A stretch of DNA of 37,061 nucleotides from Phycisphaerae bacterium (GTDB lineage: Bacteria > Planctomycetota > Phycisphaerae > UBA1845), in the NCBI GenBank assembly GCA_029260165.1, contig JAJDDT010000046.1, positions 1 through 37,061 of the forward strand, given 5' to 3'. The notes under the pieces were generated by a model. It was given only the letters and a program-made list of their open reading frames with translations. It searched no databases and was not told the DNA's origin. Position 1 is the stretch's first letter. Each line of letters begins with the position of its first letter. The position numbers and the translations under genes are program-made. This document shows, piece after piece, positions 10,086-18,782 of this stretch.

Positions 10086-11363
10086 ATGATGTATTTATTG
10101 AATAGAAATGTCGCGATGGCAGGTGTGATGACGTTCGCATGGCTGGCCACTGCGTGCGTTCATGCACAGTCGAAGGGCGGTAATCAAGCCGTTCGGGTGG
10201 AGGTGGTCAAACCCGTGCGGCGGTCGCTCGCGCAATCGTTGCACATTCCCGGCACGATGGCGGCGGGTGAACGCGTTGACCTGTTCGCCAAGGCAAGCGG
10301 GTATATTCGCGAGGTCCGCGTCGATATCGGCAGTCGTGTCAAAAAGGGCGACGTGCTCGTGGTTCTCGATATTCCGGAGATGATGGACGAGTTAAGACAA
10401 GCCGAAGCTATCCTCGACGCAAAGCGTGCTACGGTCGGGTCTCTGCAGGCGAAGGCAGCGCACGCGCAGTCCATGATCAGGACGGCTGAAGCGTCCGTGA
10501 TGCGGTATCGGGCTGAACTGGAATTGTCAGGCAACACCGTTCGTCGCAAGAAGGAGCTGCTCGACGCCAAGGCGATTCCGGATCAGGATTTTGACGAAGC
10601 GCGAACCCGTCTGGCTGTGGTCGAAGCGCAGGTGCAGAGCGCCGGTGCACACGTCGCAAGTACCAAGGCTGAGAAGCAATCCGTCGATGCAGATGTTGAC
10701 ATCGCGCGCGCTCGCGTCGCGGTCGAAAACGCTAATGTCGCAAGACTCCGAACCCTGATCGAATATGGCACGATCCGCGCCCCGTTCGACGGCGTGGTGA
10801 TCGCACGGATGGTCGATCCTGGTGATTTCGTCCGATCTGCCGCCGAGGGAGATGCGCGGTCACTCGTCACGGTCGCCAACGACGGATTCATCCGCCTCGT
10901 TCTCGAAATCCCCGAGTCCGACGTGCCCTTCGTGCATGTCGGATCCAGGCTTGAAGTCCAGTGCGACGCGTTGGGTGAAAAACCGCTGACCGCCAAAATC
11001 TCGCGAACCGCCGGTGCGGTCAAGGCACAAACGCGGACCATGCGCGCCGAAGCCAACATCGACAACACAAACCACGCAATCATTCCGGGACTCTACGCCC
11101 GTGTCACGGTTCACTTTGAAGCCAATGCTCAGGCGATGGTGATTCCATCAAAGGCCATTCGCGCAAGTGGGAAAGAAGTCACCGTACTTGTCGTCGACGG
11201 CAACATTGCCCAGGCAAAACCGATCACGCTTGGTTATGACGACGGTATCTGGGCGGAAGTCAAATCCGGTCTCGATGGTGACGAGCGCGTCATTGTTGCC
11301 GCCTCCGGTGCGGTGGTTCACGGGACCACTGTTCAAGCTGTTTCAGCGGGTTCTTCGTCGTAA
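10086..11363 (+). CDS. RND efflux periplasmic adaptor (HlyD/MFP family)
   Basis: A 425-residue membrane-fusion protein that bridges the permease and the outer-membrane channel. The ATG at 10086 follows AAGAGAGGCG and starts a signal peptide ending near V-H-A-Q. The order is a beta-barrel/lipoyl half with G-Y-I-R-E-V-R-V-D-I-G-S-R-V-K-K-G-D-V-L, then a long alpha-hairpin rich in A, E, R and K (about 95-220). The second lipoyl half contains T-I-R-A-P-F-D-G-V-V, followed by the barrel and membrane-proximal domains. The frame extends upstream into the permease gene, but that part is a shadow. It lies 31 bp after the permease and 27 bp before the outer-membrane gene. No histidine- or methionine-rich metal-binding segment is evident, so a metal substrate is not supported by this subunit. 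Confidence 0.92.
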   Translation: MMYLLNRNVAMAGVMTFAWLATACVHAQSKGGNQAVRVEVVKPVRRSLAQSLHIPGTMAAGERVDLFAKASGYIREVRVDIGSRVKKGDVLVVLDIPEMMDELRQAEAILDAKRATVGSLQAKAAHAQSMIRTAEASVMRYRAELELSGNTVRRKKELLDAKAIPDQDFDEARTRLAVVEAQVQSAGAHVASTKAEKQSVDADVDIARARVAVENANVARLRTLIEYGTIRAPFDGVVIARMVDPGDFVRSAAEGDARSLVTVANDGFIRLVLEIPESDVPFVHVGSRLEVQCDALGEKPLTAKISRTAGAVKAQTRTMRAEANIDNTNHAIIPGLYARVTVHFEANAQAMVIPSKAIRASGKEVTVLVVDGNIAQAKPITLGYDDGIWAEVKSGLDGDERVIVAASGAVVHGTTVQAVSAGSSS

Positions 11364-11390
11364 AATAGTCTCAAACCGAGCGATAAAGAC

Positions 11391-13007
11391 ATGATCGACC
11401 ACCGCAGAACGCATTTTACCCGAACAATCCTGACAATTCCGCTGATGGCCAGTTGCCTTTTCTCAGGCTGCATGAAACCCGAGAAATTAGCCACGCCCCA
11501 GCGACCGGATGTCGCGCCAACCGAGCTGCGCGAAACCGACCAACCGCTCCTGCTCGATCCATCCACGATCAAGCCGATGTACACGCAAATGCTCGCCGTC
11601 GATTTGCCAACCGCGTTACGCGTCGCCTCAGCGCAAAACGTCGACATCCAGGCTGCGAGACAGTCCGTCGAAGCGATGGCTGGTCAATACGAAAGTGCCA
11701 TAGGCAGCGCCTTTCCCGCCATCGTTCCCACGGCGATGTTTGAACATGTCGAAGGCAGCGTGCGCGCCGCCGAAGGAAATCTCGTCGGTGTCGGATTCAA
11801 CACGTTTGAAGCCTCAATCGCCGTCCAGTGGATCGTCAACCCAGGTCGTGTCATTTACGACATCATCGCCGCCAAAAAACGATTGCTCGCCAGCGAGGAT
11901 CAGGAGCAAGCAATCATCCAGGAAGCACTGCGACGCTCCGCGATCCAGTTCTACGAGCTGGTCTTCAACCAGGCCCGCGTCGCAGCGGCTGACCAGGGCG
12001 TCAAAGAAGCGGAAGAACTCCTGCGCATAAGCCGCATCCGCGAGCAAACCGGTACAGGTGTCCAGGCCGACACCCTTCGCGCCGAAGCGCGCGTCGCCGA
12101 GCGACAACAGGATTTGGTATCCGCCATCAACGATCTGTACAATGCGTCGGTCGCTCTGGCGGTGACGCTCCATCTGGACGCCTCGATCACGCTGATACCC
12201 AATATCGAGGAACTTCCCCCCAAACAGCTTGTTCGCGACGACATCGAGATAGAAGAAATGCTCGGTATCGCCGTGGCTTTTCGTCCCGATCTTGAAAGCG
12301 TTCGCAAGCTCGCCGCAGCAGCGCAGGCGGAATACGGGGAAACGTGGTGGCGCGGGTTCGGCCCCACGCTCAACGTTGGTTATCAGTATGGTGGTATCGC
12401 GTCGCACGCAGACAACATCCAACCCGCCGGGGGCGTTCCCGGAAATCTGATTGTGAACCCGGTTTCTCCAACGGGCAGTTTCAGCGCGAGTCCAGCCGCC
12501 AACGGTCTGATCCGCGAGGGGATTCTCCGTGGCTCGAGACGACTCGATCATCGTAGCGACCAGACGTTTGGATTCAGTGATCAGCAGCGCGCCCAGGCCG
12601 GGGCGGGGTGGCGACTGAGTCTGGCGATTTTTGGCAATCTCAAATCCGCCAAGGCGGGCGAACGACGGGCCATCATCGAGGCGGAACGATTGCTCGACGA
12701 GGTTCGCGCCCAGGTCGTTCGCGCCGCACAAGCCAGCGACACCAACAACCAACTCATCGCACTGTCTCGCCATCAGGTCAACGCAGCCGAGGAAGCCCTG
12801 CGACTCAGCCAAGCCAATCTAAGCGCGGGAACCATGACGACGCTCGACGTGCTCCAGGCGCAGGACGCAGCCACACAAGCCAGGCTTCGCTACGCGGACG
12901 CCGTTGTTCGATACAACCAGTCACAAGTCAACCTGCTCGCCTCGCTGGGACTCATCAACCGCGATGTATTCGAGACGACCAGGAACGTGGAATCTGCCGA
13001 GGGGTAA
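11391..13007 (+). CDS. TolC/OprM-like outer-membrane efflux lipoprotein
   Basis: The protein has 538 residues. The N-terminus is a lipoprotein signal with lipobox C-L-F-S-G-C (acylated C27). Two long helical repeats of the outer-membrane efflux family follow, with D-L-P-T-A-L-R-V-A-S-A-Q-N near 65 and the second-half features A-G-A-G-W-R-L-S and S-A-G-T-M-T-T-L-D-V-L-Q-A-Q near the end. Residues around 320-390 form a glycine/serine-rich insert, probably in the barrel or at its rim. It exports substrates across the outer membrane with the two preceding gene products. The ribosome site is weak, so translation may depend on coupling to the adaptor gene. Confidence 0.92.
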   Translation: MIDHRRTHFTRTILTIPLMASCLFSGCMKPEKLATPQRPDVAPTELRETDQPLLLDPSTIKPMYTQMLAVDLPTALRVASAQNVDIQAARQSVEAMAGQYESAIGSAFPAIVPTAMFEHVEGSVRAAEGNLVGVGFNTFEASIAVQWIVNPGRVIYDIIAAKKRLLASEDQEQAIIQEALRRSAIQFYELVFNQARVAAADQGVKEAEELLRISRIREQTGTGVQADTLRAEARVAERQQDLVSAINDLYNASVALAVTLHLDASITLIPNIEELPPKQLVRDDIEIEEMLGIAVAFRPDLESVRKLAAAAQAEYGETWWRGFGPTLNVGYQYGGIASHADNIQPAGGVPGNLIVNPVSPTGSFSASPAANGLIREGILRGSRRLDHRSDQTFGFSDQQRAQAGAGWRLSLAIFGNLKSAKAGERRAIIEAERLLDEVRAQVVRAAQASDTNNQLIALSRHQVNAAEEALRLSQANLSAGTMTTLDVLQAQDAATQARLRYADAVVRYNQSQVNLLASLGLINRDVFETTRNVESAEG

Positions 13008-13082
13008 GGACAGATTCATTCTGCTGCGGTCTCGGGTGTTTCGGATGGCGCGGTGGTCGTTCATCGTTGAAACGAGGTCTGA

Positions 13083-14288
13083 ATGTTTCGCGACTATCTA
13101 CGGCTGCCACGGACGATTCACATTCTCTGTTTGGGTGCGTTCATCAATCGCGCCGGAGCATTCCTGCTGCCGTTCCTGACGCTTTATCTGCGCAAGGATT
13201 TGGGGCTTGGAACCGAGTTTGCGACAACCGCGATGGGGGTATTCGGCGCGGGATCGATGACCGCGTCTTTTGTCGGGGGGCACCTGGCGGATCGGATCGG
13301 GCGGCGGACGGTGATGCTGATGGCGCTCCTGTCCGCAGCGGTGATTCTCGTGGTTTTCGGATTCCTGACGAGTGTGTGGTCCATCCTCCTGGCTGTCTAT
13401 CTGTTTGCAACCTGTGCGGACATGTTCAGGCCGGCGGTTCAGGCGATGATCGCGGACCTGACCGAAGGCGAGGAGCGGACGCTGGCGTTCAGTCTGAATT
13501 ACCTCGCCATCAATCTCGGGTTCGCGGTCGCCGGTTCGGTGGGGGGATTCCTCGCGGAGTATTCGTATCAACTGCTGTTCTGGGGTGATGCTGCGACAGC
13601 GGTTGTGTTCGCGATCATCCTGGCAAGGTTGATACCGGAGACGTTGCCGAAGCAGGTGAAGGATGATTCGGGAAACGTGTCGCCAACGGATCAGGTACCG
13701 TTAATGGGAGCGGTTCGACACATTCTGACGGATTGGGTGTTTCTGGTGTTGTGCGGAGGGATGTTTTGTCTGGCGATTTGCTACCTGCAGATGAACTCGA
13801 CGTTACCCCTGTATGTGGAGGGATTGGGATATGGTTCGACCGAGGTCGGGCTGATCCTGGCGGTGAACGGAGCGATGATTGTCCTGTTCCAAATCCCCGT
13901 GACAGCGTTGATCGTTCGGTATCATCGCGGCTGGGCGGTCGCGATTTCTGCGGTGGTGGTCGGACTCGGGTTTGGATTGACGAGTGTCGCCACCGTTCCA
14001 ATCGCGATCGCAGGGACGGTGGTCGTGTGGACCATCGGCGAAATGATGAATGCGCCGATGATGGCGTCGATTGTGAGCGACCTTGCCCCCGCGACGATGC
14101 GCGCGAGGTACATGGGCGTGTTCGCCATGAGTTGGTCAACCGCCAACATGCTCGGCGCGCCGATCGGTGGACGCGTATTGGTAACGCTGGGTGCGGAACG
14201 ATTATGGATCGGTGCCGCCTGTATCGGATTGCTGGCCGCATTCCTGTTCTGGTCAATCCGCCGACGTGTTGTCGAGGTTGACCGGTAA
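13083..14288 (+). CDS. MFS transporter (12-helix drug/sugar-type)
   Basis: This 401-residue integral membrane protein starts at an ATG with GAGG 6 bases upstream. About 12 hydrophobic helices are visible. The major-facilitator motif A, G-G-H-L-A-D-R-I-G-R-R-T, sits at 65-76 between helices 2 and 3. A shorter central cytoplasmic loop (about 185-205, K-Q-V-K-D-D-S-G-N) separates the two halves. It lies 75 bp after the outer-membrane efflux gene on the same strand and may be part of the same transcription unit, although a separate promoter is possible. The substrate is unknown; an MdtG/MdtH-like drug or metabolite exporter is plausible from the overall pattern. Confidence 0.88.
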   Translation: MFRDYLRLPRTIHILCLGAFINRAGAFLLPFLTLYLRKDLGLGTEFATTAMGVFGAGSMTASFVGGHLADRIGRRTVMLMALLSAAVILVVFGFLTSVWSILLAVYLFATCADMFRPAVQAMIADLTEGEERTLAFSLNYLAINLGFAVAGSVGGFLAEYSYQLLFWGDAATAVVFAIILARLIPETLPKQVKDDSGNVSPTDQVPLMGAVRHILTDWVFLVLCGGMFCLAICYLQMNSTLPLYVEGLGYGSTEVGLILAVNGAMIVLFQIPVTALIVRYHRGWAVAISAVVVGLGFGLTSVATVPIAIAGTVVVWTIGEMMNAPMMASIVSDLAPATMRARYMGVFAMSWSTANMLGAPIGGRVLVTLGAERLWIGAACIGLLAAFLFWSIRRRVVEVDR

Positions 14289-14309
14289 AGTCGCGAACGT
14301 CAGTGTTTT

Positions 14310-14705
14310 TCAACCATGTGCGAAAGTGTCCGGCGAAGAATCGGATTGTGCGGTCTCGGTAGAAAGACCACATTCCGGGCAACGCCCTGACACGTTGGCG
14401 GTCAGATTATACCCGCACCCTGCGCAATTGGTGGTATCATCAACCAACGGCCTGCGCATAAACTCCCAAACGACTTGGAAAATCGTCCATCCAACGACAA
14501 CGGCAGCAAGCGCAGCGGAGCATGCAAGTCCGCCGATGACGACCGATGACCAGGTTATGTCACTATCGTCCGCTCGGCCAACTCGCGTCAAACCTGGGAC
14601 GACTAATGAGAAGCCGCAAAAAGTCACAATATACAATCGCAGTGGCAGTTTCTTCCAGACGCGGGACTTGTTTGCGGGTACTGGAGGAGTATCGTCGGTT
14701 CGCAT
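14310..14705 (-). CDS. Small membrane protein with C-terminal zinc ribbon
   Basis: The protein has 131 residues. A basic N-terminus is followed by two hydrophobic segments (about 23-40 and 54-82). Then comes a zinc ribbon with C94-A-G-C97-G-Y-N-L and C109-P-E-C112. This C-x-x-C-G-Y-x-L...G-x-C-P-E-C-G ribbon is very common in planctomycete membrane proteins of unknown role. The gene converges on the MFS gene with 21 bp between the stops. The start (ATG at 14705) lacks a clear ribosome site, so its exact position is uncertain. Confidence 0.75.
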   Translation of the reverse strand: MRTDDTPPVPANKSRVWKKLPLRLYIVTFCGFSLVVPGLTRVGRADDSDITWSSVVIGGLACSAALAAVVVGWTIFQVVWEFMRRPLVDDTTNCAGCGYNLTANVSGRCPECGLSTETAQSDSSPDTFAHG

Positions 14706-14901
14706 GACATGGTTATCGGATATCGGTCGACATCGATCAATTTTGTCGAGTCAGCCGGTCGGGTAACGCGGGCGATGCTGGTGACGAGTGACCGGGTCGA
14801 CAATCTTGTTCTCCGGGCTGCGCTGGATGCTGACGCGGGCATCGCTTAAACTGGCAGGCGACCTACCAACGGGCAAAGCATTTTTCAGCAAGGAACGTGT
14901 C

Positions 14902-16074
14902 ATGGAATACCGATTGGCCGACCGAGTCGCGTCGATGCAACAATCCGACATCCGCCGGTTCTCAGCCTGGTGTGCCGAGATCGGTGGCGTGAATCTATCA
15001 CAAGGCGTCTGCGATCAACCCGCCCCTGACGTTGTCAAAGACGCTGCCAAAAAAGCCATCGATGACGACCACGCCATCTACACCCACATGCGCGGAATCG
15101 CCGAATTGCGGCAGATTATCGCCAGGAAAATGAAGGAATTTAACGGCATTGACGCCGACCCCGAAGCGCAGGTCGTCGTCTCGATCGGCACCGCCGGGGT
15201 TTTCGCCTGTGCAGCGATGGCCACCCTCAACGCAGACGACGAAGCTATCGTGTTTTCACCTTATTACAGTTATCACGTCAATCTCCTCCACCTCATGGGT
15301 GCCAAGGTCAATTTCGTCGATACGCATCCACCGGATTGGCAATTCAGCATGGACGAGCTGGAAAACGCCGTGACAGATCGAACCCGGTGGATTCTCGTGA
15401 ACACGCCGGCCAACCCAAGCGGTAAGGTTTTTTCAGAACAAGAGTTACGCGATATCGCCGCGCTGGCGAAGCGAAAAAACCTGCTGATCGTCACCGATGA
15501 AATCTACGAGTACATCACCTACGGCAAGCCGCATTTCAGTATTGGAAAACTGCCCGACGCCGCCGACCGCACGATCACGATCAGTGGTGCTTCAAAAACA
15601 TACGCGGTCACCGGATGGCGAGTTGGCTACGCGGTCGCGCCGGCGGAGATTTGCGACAAGATCGGCGTGGTCAGTGACCATCTCGCGATTTGTGCACCCG
15701 CACCATTGCAACACGGCATCGTTGCGGGCATGCAACTTCCGGACACCTACTACGAACAAATGGCGAAGGATTATTTGATCAAGCGGGAAATGCTGGTGGA
15801 CACCCTTCGGGCGATCGATTTTGATCCTTACGTCCCGGACGGTAGTTATTACATTCTCGCTGCATTTGAAAAGGGGCGATTCCGGGACGATACGGATGCG
15901 ACTGAGACGATTTTGAAGGAGGTTGGCGTCGCGACGGTTCCGGGTTCTGCGTTCTACCGTGATCCGGCGGACGGGCGGAATCAATTGCGTTTTTGTTACG
16001 CCAAGCAGGTGGCCGATCTGGAAGAAGGGTGCAGGCGATTGCGGAAGCTGGGCAGCTATTCCAGGACCGTGTAG
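14902..16074 (+). CDS. Pyridoxal-phosphate aminotransferase, class I/II
   Basis: A 390-residue fold-type I aminotransferase, cytosolic by lack of a signal. The ATG at 14902 has AAGGAA 7 bases upstream; the open frame reaches further up, but without a better start. Family residues are visible: N-T-P-A-N-P-S-G (168-174), D199-E-I-Y202 and S-G-A-S-K232-T-Y with the PLP lysine. R240 follows in G-W-R-V-G-Y, and a substrate-carboxylate arginine lies near the end in Q-L-R-F-C. The Y-x-x-x-x-G-x-x-E-L-R motif at the cofactor site reads Y-T-H-M-R-G-I-A-E-L-R. The amino-donor preference (aspartate, alanine, aromatic) cannot be read from the sequence. It stands alone between the divergent zinc-ribbon gene and a thioredoxin-like gene. 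Confidence 0.9.
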   Translation: MEYRLADRVASMQQSDIRRFSAWCAEIGGVNLSQGVCDQPAPDVVKDAAKKAIDDDHAIYTHMRGIAELRQIIARKMKEFNGIDADPEAQVVVSIGTAGVFACAAMATLNADDEAIVFSPYYSYHVNLLHLMGAKVNFVDTHPPDWQFSMDELENAVTDRTRWILVNTPANPSGKVFSEQELRDIAALAKRKNLLIVTDEIYEYITYGKPHFSIGKLPDAADRTITISGASKTYAVTGWRVGYAVAPAEICDKIGVVSDHLAICAPAPLQHGIVAGMQLPDTYYEQMAKDYLIKREMLVDTLRAIDFDPYVPDGSYYILAAFEKGRFRDDTDATETILKEVGVATVPGSAFYRDPADGRNQLRFCYAKQVADLEEGCRRLRKLGSYSRTV

Positions 16075-16200
16075 GACTGTCCGGGCGTTGCGCGAAAATT
16101 GCTTTTCGGTCGGTTCGTTCATAAACTGAGGCGTGATGGGTATTTGGGTGTTATTGGGGCTGGGTGACGATGCGTTGCCCGGCACTTCGGAGCGAAATTC

Positions 16201-17256
16201 ATGAGATATCGCATGTGGCTGGCGACGGTTGTGCTGTTGACAGCGCTGACAGGCGGGAGTCAGGCGCAGCTCAAGGTGGGTGACAAGTCGCCGGAACTGA
16301 GCGTGTCAAACTGGGTTAAGGGTGAACCTGTAGATTTTGCGAAAAACGTTGGCAAAAAGGTTTATCTCGTCGAATTCTGGGCGACGTGGTGTCCGCCTTG
16401 TCTGGAGTCGATCCCGCACCTGACGGAATTGCAGCGAAAGTACCGAGCCGACGGTTTGGTCGTGGTCGGGGTCAGTCAGCCCGGGCGTGGTGAATCGTTG
16501 AAGGCGGTCAAGCGATTTGTCAAACGGCAGGGGGACGGGATGGGGTACACCGTTGGTTTTGATGAGACGGGACAGACGCAGCAGCGGTTCATGGCGGCGG
16601 TGGGTGCCGGTGGTATTCCGTACGCTTTTTTGATCGATCGCGATGGTGTGCTTGTCTGGCATGGTCATCCGGGTGATCCCGCGATGGACGTCACGATATC
16701 GGATGTGTTGGCCGGTCGGTTTGACGTGGCCACTGCGAAGATGCGTCAGCAACTGGAGCCGATCTTCGCGCGGATGCAGCGGGATGCGATGCGTGGGGAT
16801 TGGAAGGCGTTCAAGAGTCTGGTGAGCGAAGCGATCCAGCTTGATCCCACGAGTTATGAAGCGATGTCGGCGGGTGTTTATGTTTATCTTTTTGAAACAA
16901 ATGACGCCACCGGATTGCGGACGCTTGTGGAAGGGCATATCGAGACGCATGGGGGTGATGTGCGGGCGATGACAAGTGTTGCCCTTGCGTTGCTCGATAT
17001 TCAGGAGATGGACAAGCGACTGCCGGACCTTGCGTTGGAGGCTGCTGATCGTGCGTATCGATCCACAAATCCCGCGACGCCGGAGACGACCAGTATTTAC
17101 GCCCGGGCGCTGTTCGAGATCGGCATGATCGATCGTGCCATCCAATTGCAATCAAGCGCGATTACGATGGTCAACGGTGAAGGTGACCGCGACCCCCTCG
17201 AAAAAGTGCTCGAGTATTACAAGACCTGCAAAACCCTGCACTCCGAGCGGATGTAG
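16201..17256 (+). CDS. TlpA-like periplasmic thioredoxin protein with helical C-terminus
   Basis: The protein has 351 residues. GGAG lies 9 bases before the ATG. A signal peptide ends near S-Q-A-Q. Residues 25-175 form a TlpA/ResA-type thioredoxin domain with F-W-A-T-W-C64-P-P-C67 and the cis-proline loop G-G-I-P-Y-A-F-L-I-D. The remaining ~170 residues are helical and resemble tetratricopeptide-like repeats, ending in a part rich in A, L and E. It probably reduces or isomerises exported thiols, or delivers reductant to another periplasmic enzyme. The fusion of a TlpA domain with a helical-repeat tail is recurrent in planctomycetes and Bacteroidetes. Confidence 0.85.
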   Translation: MRYRMWLATVVLLTALTGGSQAQLKVGDKSPELSVSNWVKGEPVDFAKNVGKKVYLVEFWATWCPPCLESIPHLTELQRKYRADGLVVVGVSQPGRGESLKAVKRFVKRQGDGMGYTVGFDETGQTQQRFMAAVGAGGIPYAFLIDRDGVLVWHGHPGDPAMDVTISDVLAGRFDVATAKMRQQLEPIFARMQRDAMRGDWKAFKSLVSEAIQLDPTSYEAMSAGVYVYLFETNDATGLRTLVEGHIETHGGDVRAMTSVALALLDIQEMDKRLPDLALEAADRAYRSTNPATPETTSIYARALFEIGMIDRAIQLQSSAITMVNGEGDRDPLEKVLEYYKTCKTLHSERM

Positions 17257-17294
17257 TGCTTCATGGCAGGTGGTTTGAGGCCTCATCAGCACAC

Positions 17295-17376
17295 GGGTGG
17301 CCCACCTCTTTAGAGGTGGGGGACTCGATTGCCGGTTTGGATTCGACTCCCCCAAGGCTAAAGCCATGGGCCACCC
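17295..17376. repeat. Dispersed hairpin repeat, copy C (two inverted arms)
   Basis: Two copies of the repeat face each other. The left arm begins GGGTGGCCCA, contains the 9-bp palindrome CCCACCTCT-TT-AGAGGTGGG (17301-17320) and ends GGGGGACTCG. The right arm begins CGACTCCCCCA, contains GGCT-AA-AGCC and ends ATGGGCCACCC. The whole could fold into one long imperfect hairpin between the thioredoxin-like and beta-propeller genes, and may act as a transcript end. Confidence 0.8.
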
Positions 17377-17422
17377 AACCGTCAGACGTCGAGTACCGAA
17401 GCAGCAGGAGACCCATCCGACC

Positions 17423-18613
17423 ATGAGAATTTCATTTTTTTCGACGGCATTGAGCGTGTTGGGCGTGGTGTGGACCGTGTGCGGTGTTACGCTGCAGGCG
17501 CAGATGATTGTGCCCATGGGCGATGATGTTGCGTCGCGGGCAGACGTCGCTCCTGGCCGTGTCCTGTACGAGCAGTGGGAGCTTGACCTTGCATTGGCGG
17601 GTCGTGATTCGGTGGCTGGTGCGACGATCATCGACGATCAAATCTTCGTAACGACGGCCGACGATCGAGTCTATGCCATTGATGCGGCGAATGGATTCGT
17701 GAAGTGGATTTATCATCTTCCGCAGACGGTGTTTCATTATCGTGCACCGGTGAAGGTCATCACGGTCGACAATGACGGTCCTGTTGTGTTGGTCATGCGA
17801 ACGTTGGCTGATGTCGTCGATCGCGACAGCGGGCGATTGATCGAGCGGGTCGCGTTGCCGTTGTCGGCGGGCGGGTCGGTGGTCGCAGACGCCTGTCGCA
17901 TGTATGTCGGTGGGGCGGACGGGATGTTGGTTGCGTTAAACTGGAACCCGGCTTGTGGACGCGAGTCCGGGTTGGCATGGCGGGTTCGGTTGGATGGTCC
18001 GGTGGCGTCGGCTCCGGTGTTGGGGATTGACGGGAGTTTGTATGTAGCCACAACCACCGGGCAGGTCTATGCAGCCGACGCCCATTCAAAACGATTTCAT
18101 TGGCGATTTTCCGAGACTGATGCGGTTGTTGGTCAGTTGATTGTCCATGCCACCGGTGTTGACGTGGCGTCGTTCGATCGGAAACTGCTTGTGCTTGATC
18201 CCGTGACGGGTGATTTGTTGGCGGGGCATCGATTTTCAAGCCGTCTGACGGAGGGGCCTGCCGCCTGGGGCAATCAGCGGTTTCAATATTGCGAGGATGA
18301 GGGCGTCAGCGCTTTCGCGGTGGGTGGTCATGGACGGGCGTGGACTGCTCCAAAAGTGCGATCGATTTTGTCCGGGGATGACGACCGGTTGCTGGCTCGG
18401 GGAATTGACGGAAGCGTCAGAATATTGAATGCGATGACGGGTGAAACCATTGATTCGGTGTCGCTGTCGCCTGGTTTGCGGGTCGTTCGCGGATCAACGG
18501 CGGATGCGGTGTTTGTGGTGTCATCGGGGGCGCGGATAACGCGTGCGTCGATGTTTGTGCCGGATTTCAGGCGGGGGTCTGGTTGGTTGGGAGCGAGGGA
18601 TCGCGTCCGTTGA
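17423..18613 (+). CDS. Secreted PQQ-like beta-propeller repeat protein
   Basis: The protein has 396 residues. The ATG at 17423 is preceded by AGGAG 12 bases upstream and starts a signal peptide ending near L-Q-A-Q. Blades of the PQQ-dehydrogenase-like type are visible: D-D-R-V-Y-A-I-D-A-A-N-G-F-V-K-W, G-M-L-V-A-L-N-W-N, G-Q-V-Y-A-A-D-A-H-S-K-R-F-H-W and D-G-S-V-R-I-L-N-A-M-T-G-E. These form a BamB-like propeller. There is no sign of quinone-binding enzyme residues, so a scaffold or binding function is more likely than a dehydrogenase. Reading the frame further upstream would run into the hairpin repeat and is not supported. Confidence 0.82.
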   Translation: MRISFFSTALSVLGVVWTVCGVTLQAQMIVPMGDDVASRADVAPGRVLYEQWELDLALAGRDSVAGATIIDDQIFVTTADDRVYAIDAANGFVKWIYHLPQTVFHYRAPVKVITVDNDGPVVLVMRTLADVVDRDSGRLIERVALPLSAGGSVVADACRMYVGGADGMLVALNWNPACGRESGLAWRVRLDGPVASAPVLGIDGSLYVATTTGQVYAADAHSKRFHWRFSETDAVVGQLIVHATGVDVASFDRKLLVLDPVTGDLLAGHRFSSRLTEGPAAWGNQRFQYCEDEGVSAFAVGGHGRAWTAPKVRSILSGDDDRLLARGIDGSVRILNAMTGETIDSVSLSPGLRVVRGSTADAVFVVSSGARITRASMFVPDFRRGSGWLGARDRVR

Positions 18614-18656
18614 GTGACCCGTTGCGCAGGCGGGTTGTCCGCCGGCGGTGAGTCTC

Positions 18657-18684
18657 TTGACACGCGTGTGACGGTGACTACGAT
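18657..18684 (+). promoter_or_regulatory. Possible sigma-70-type promoter
   Basis: TTGACA at 18657-18662 and TACGAT at 18679-18684 are separated by 16 bp. They lie about 100 bp before the lipoprotein gene at 18783. The -35 is perfect and the -10 matches 4 of 6. No experimental support. Confidence 0.4.
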
Positions 18685-18782
18685 CGGGTCGGGTTGGCCG
18701 ATTGCGCGGTCAACGGATCCACCCTGCAAAGAAGTCGGTGCGTTCATTCGCATCGTTCCGCGAAGATTACAGGAGATGGTTT

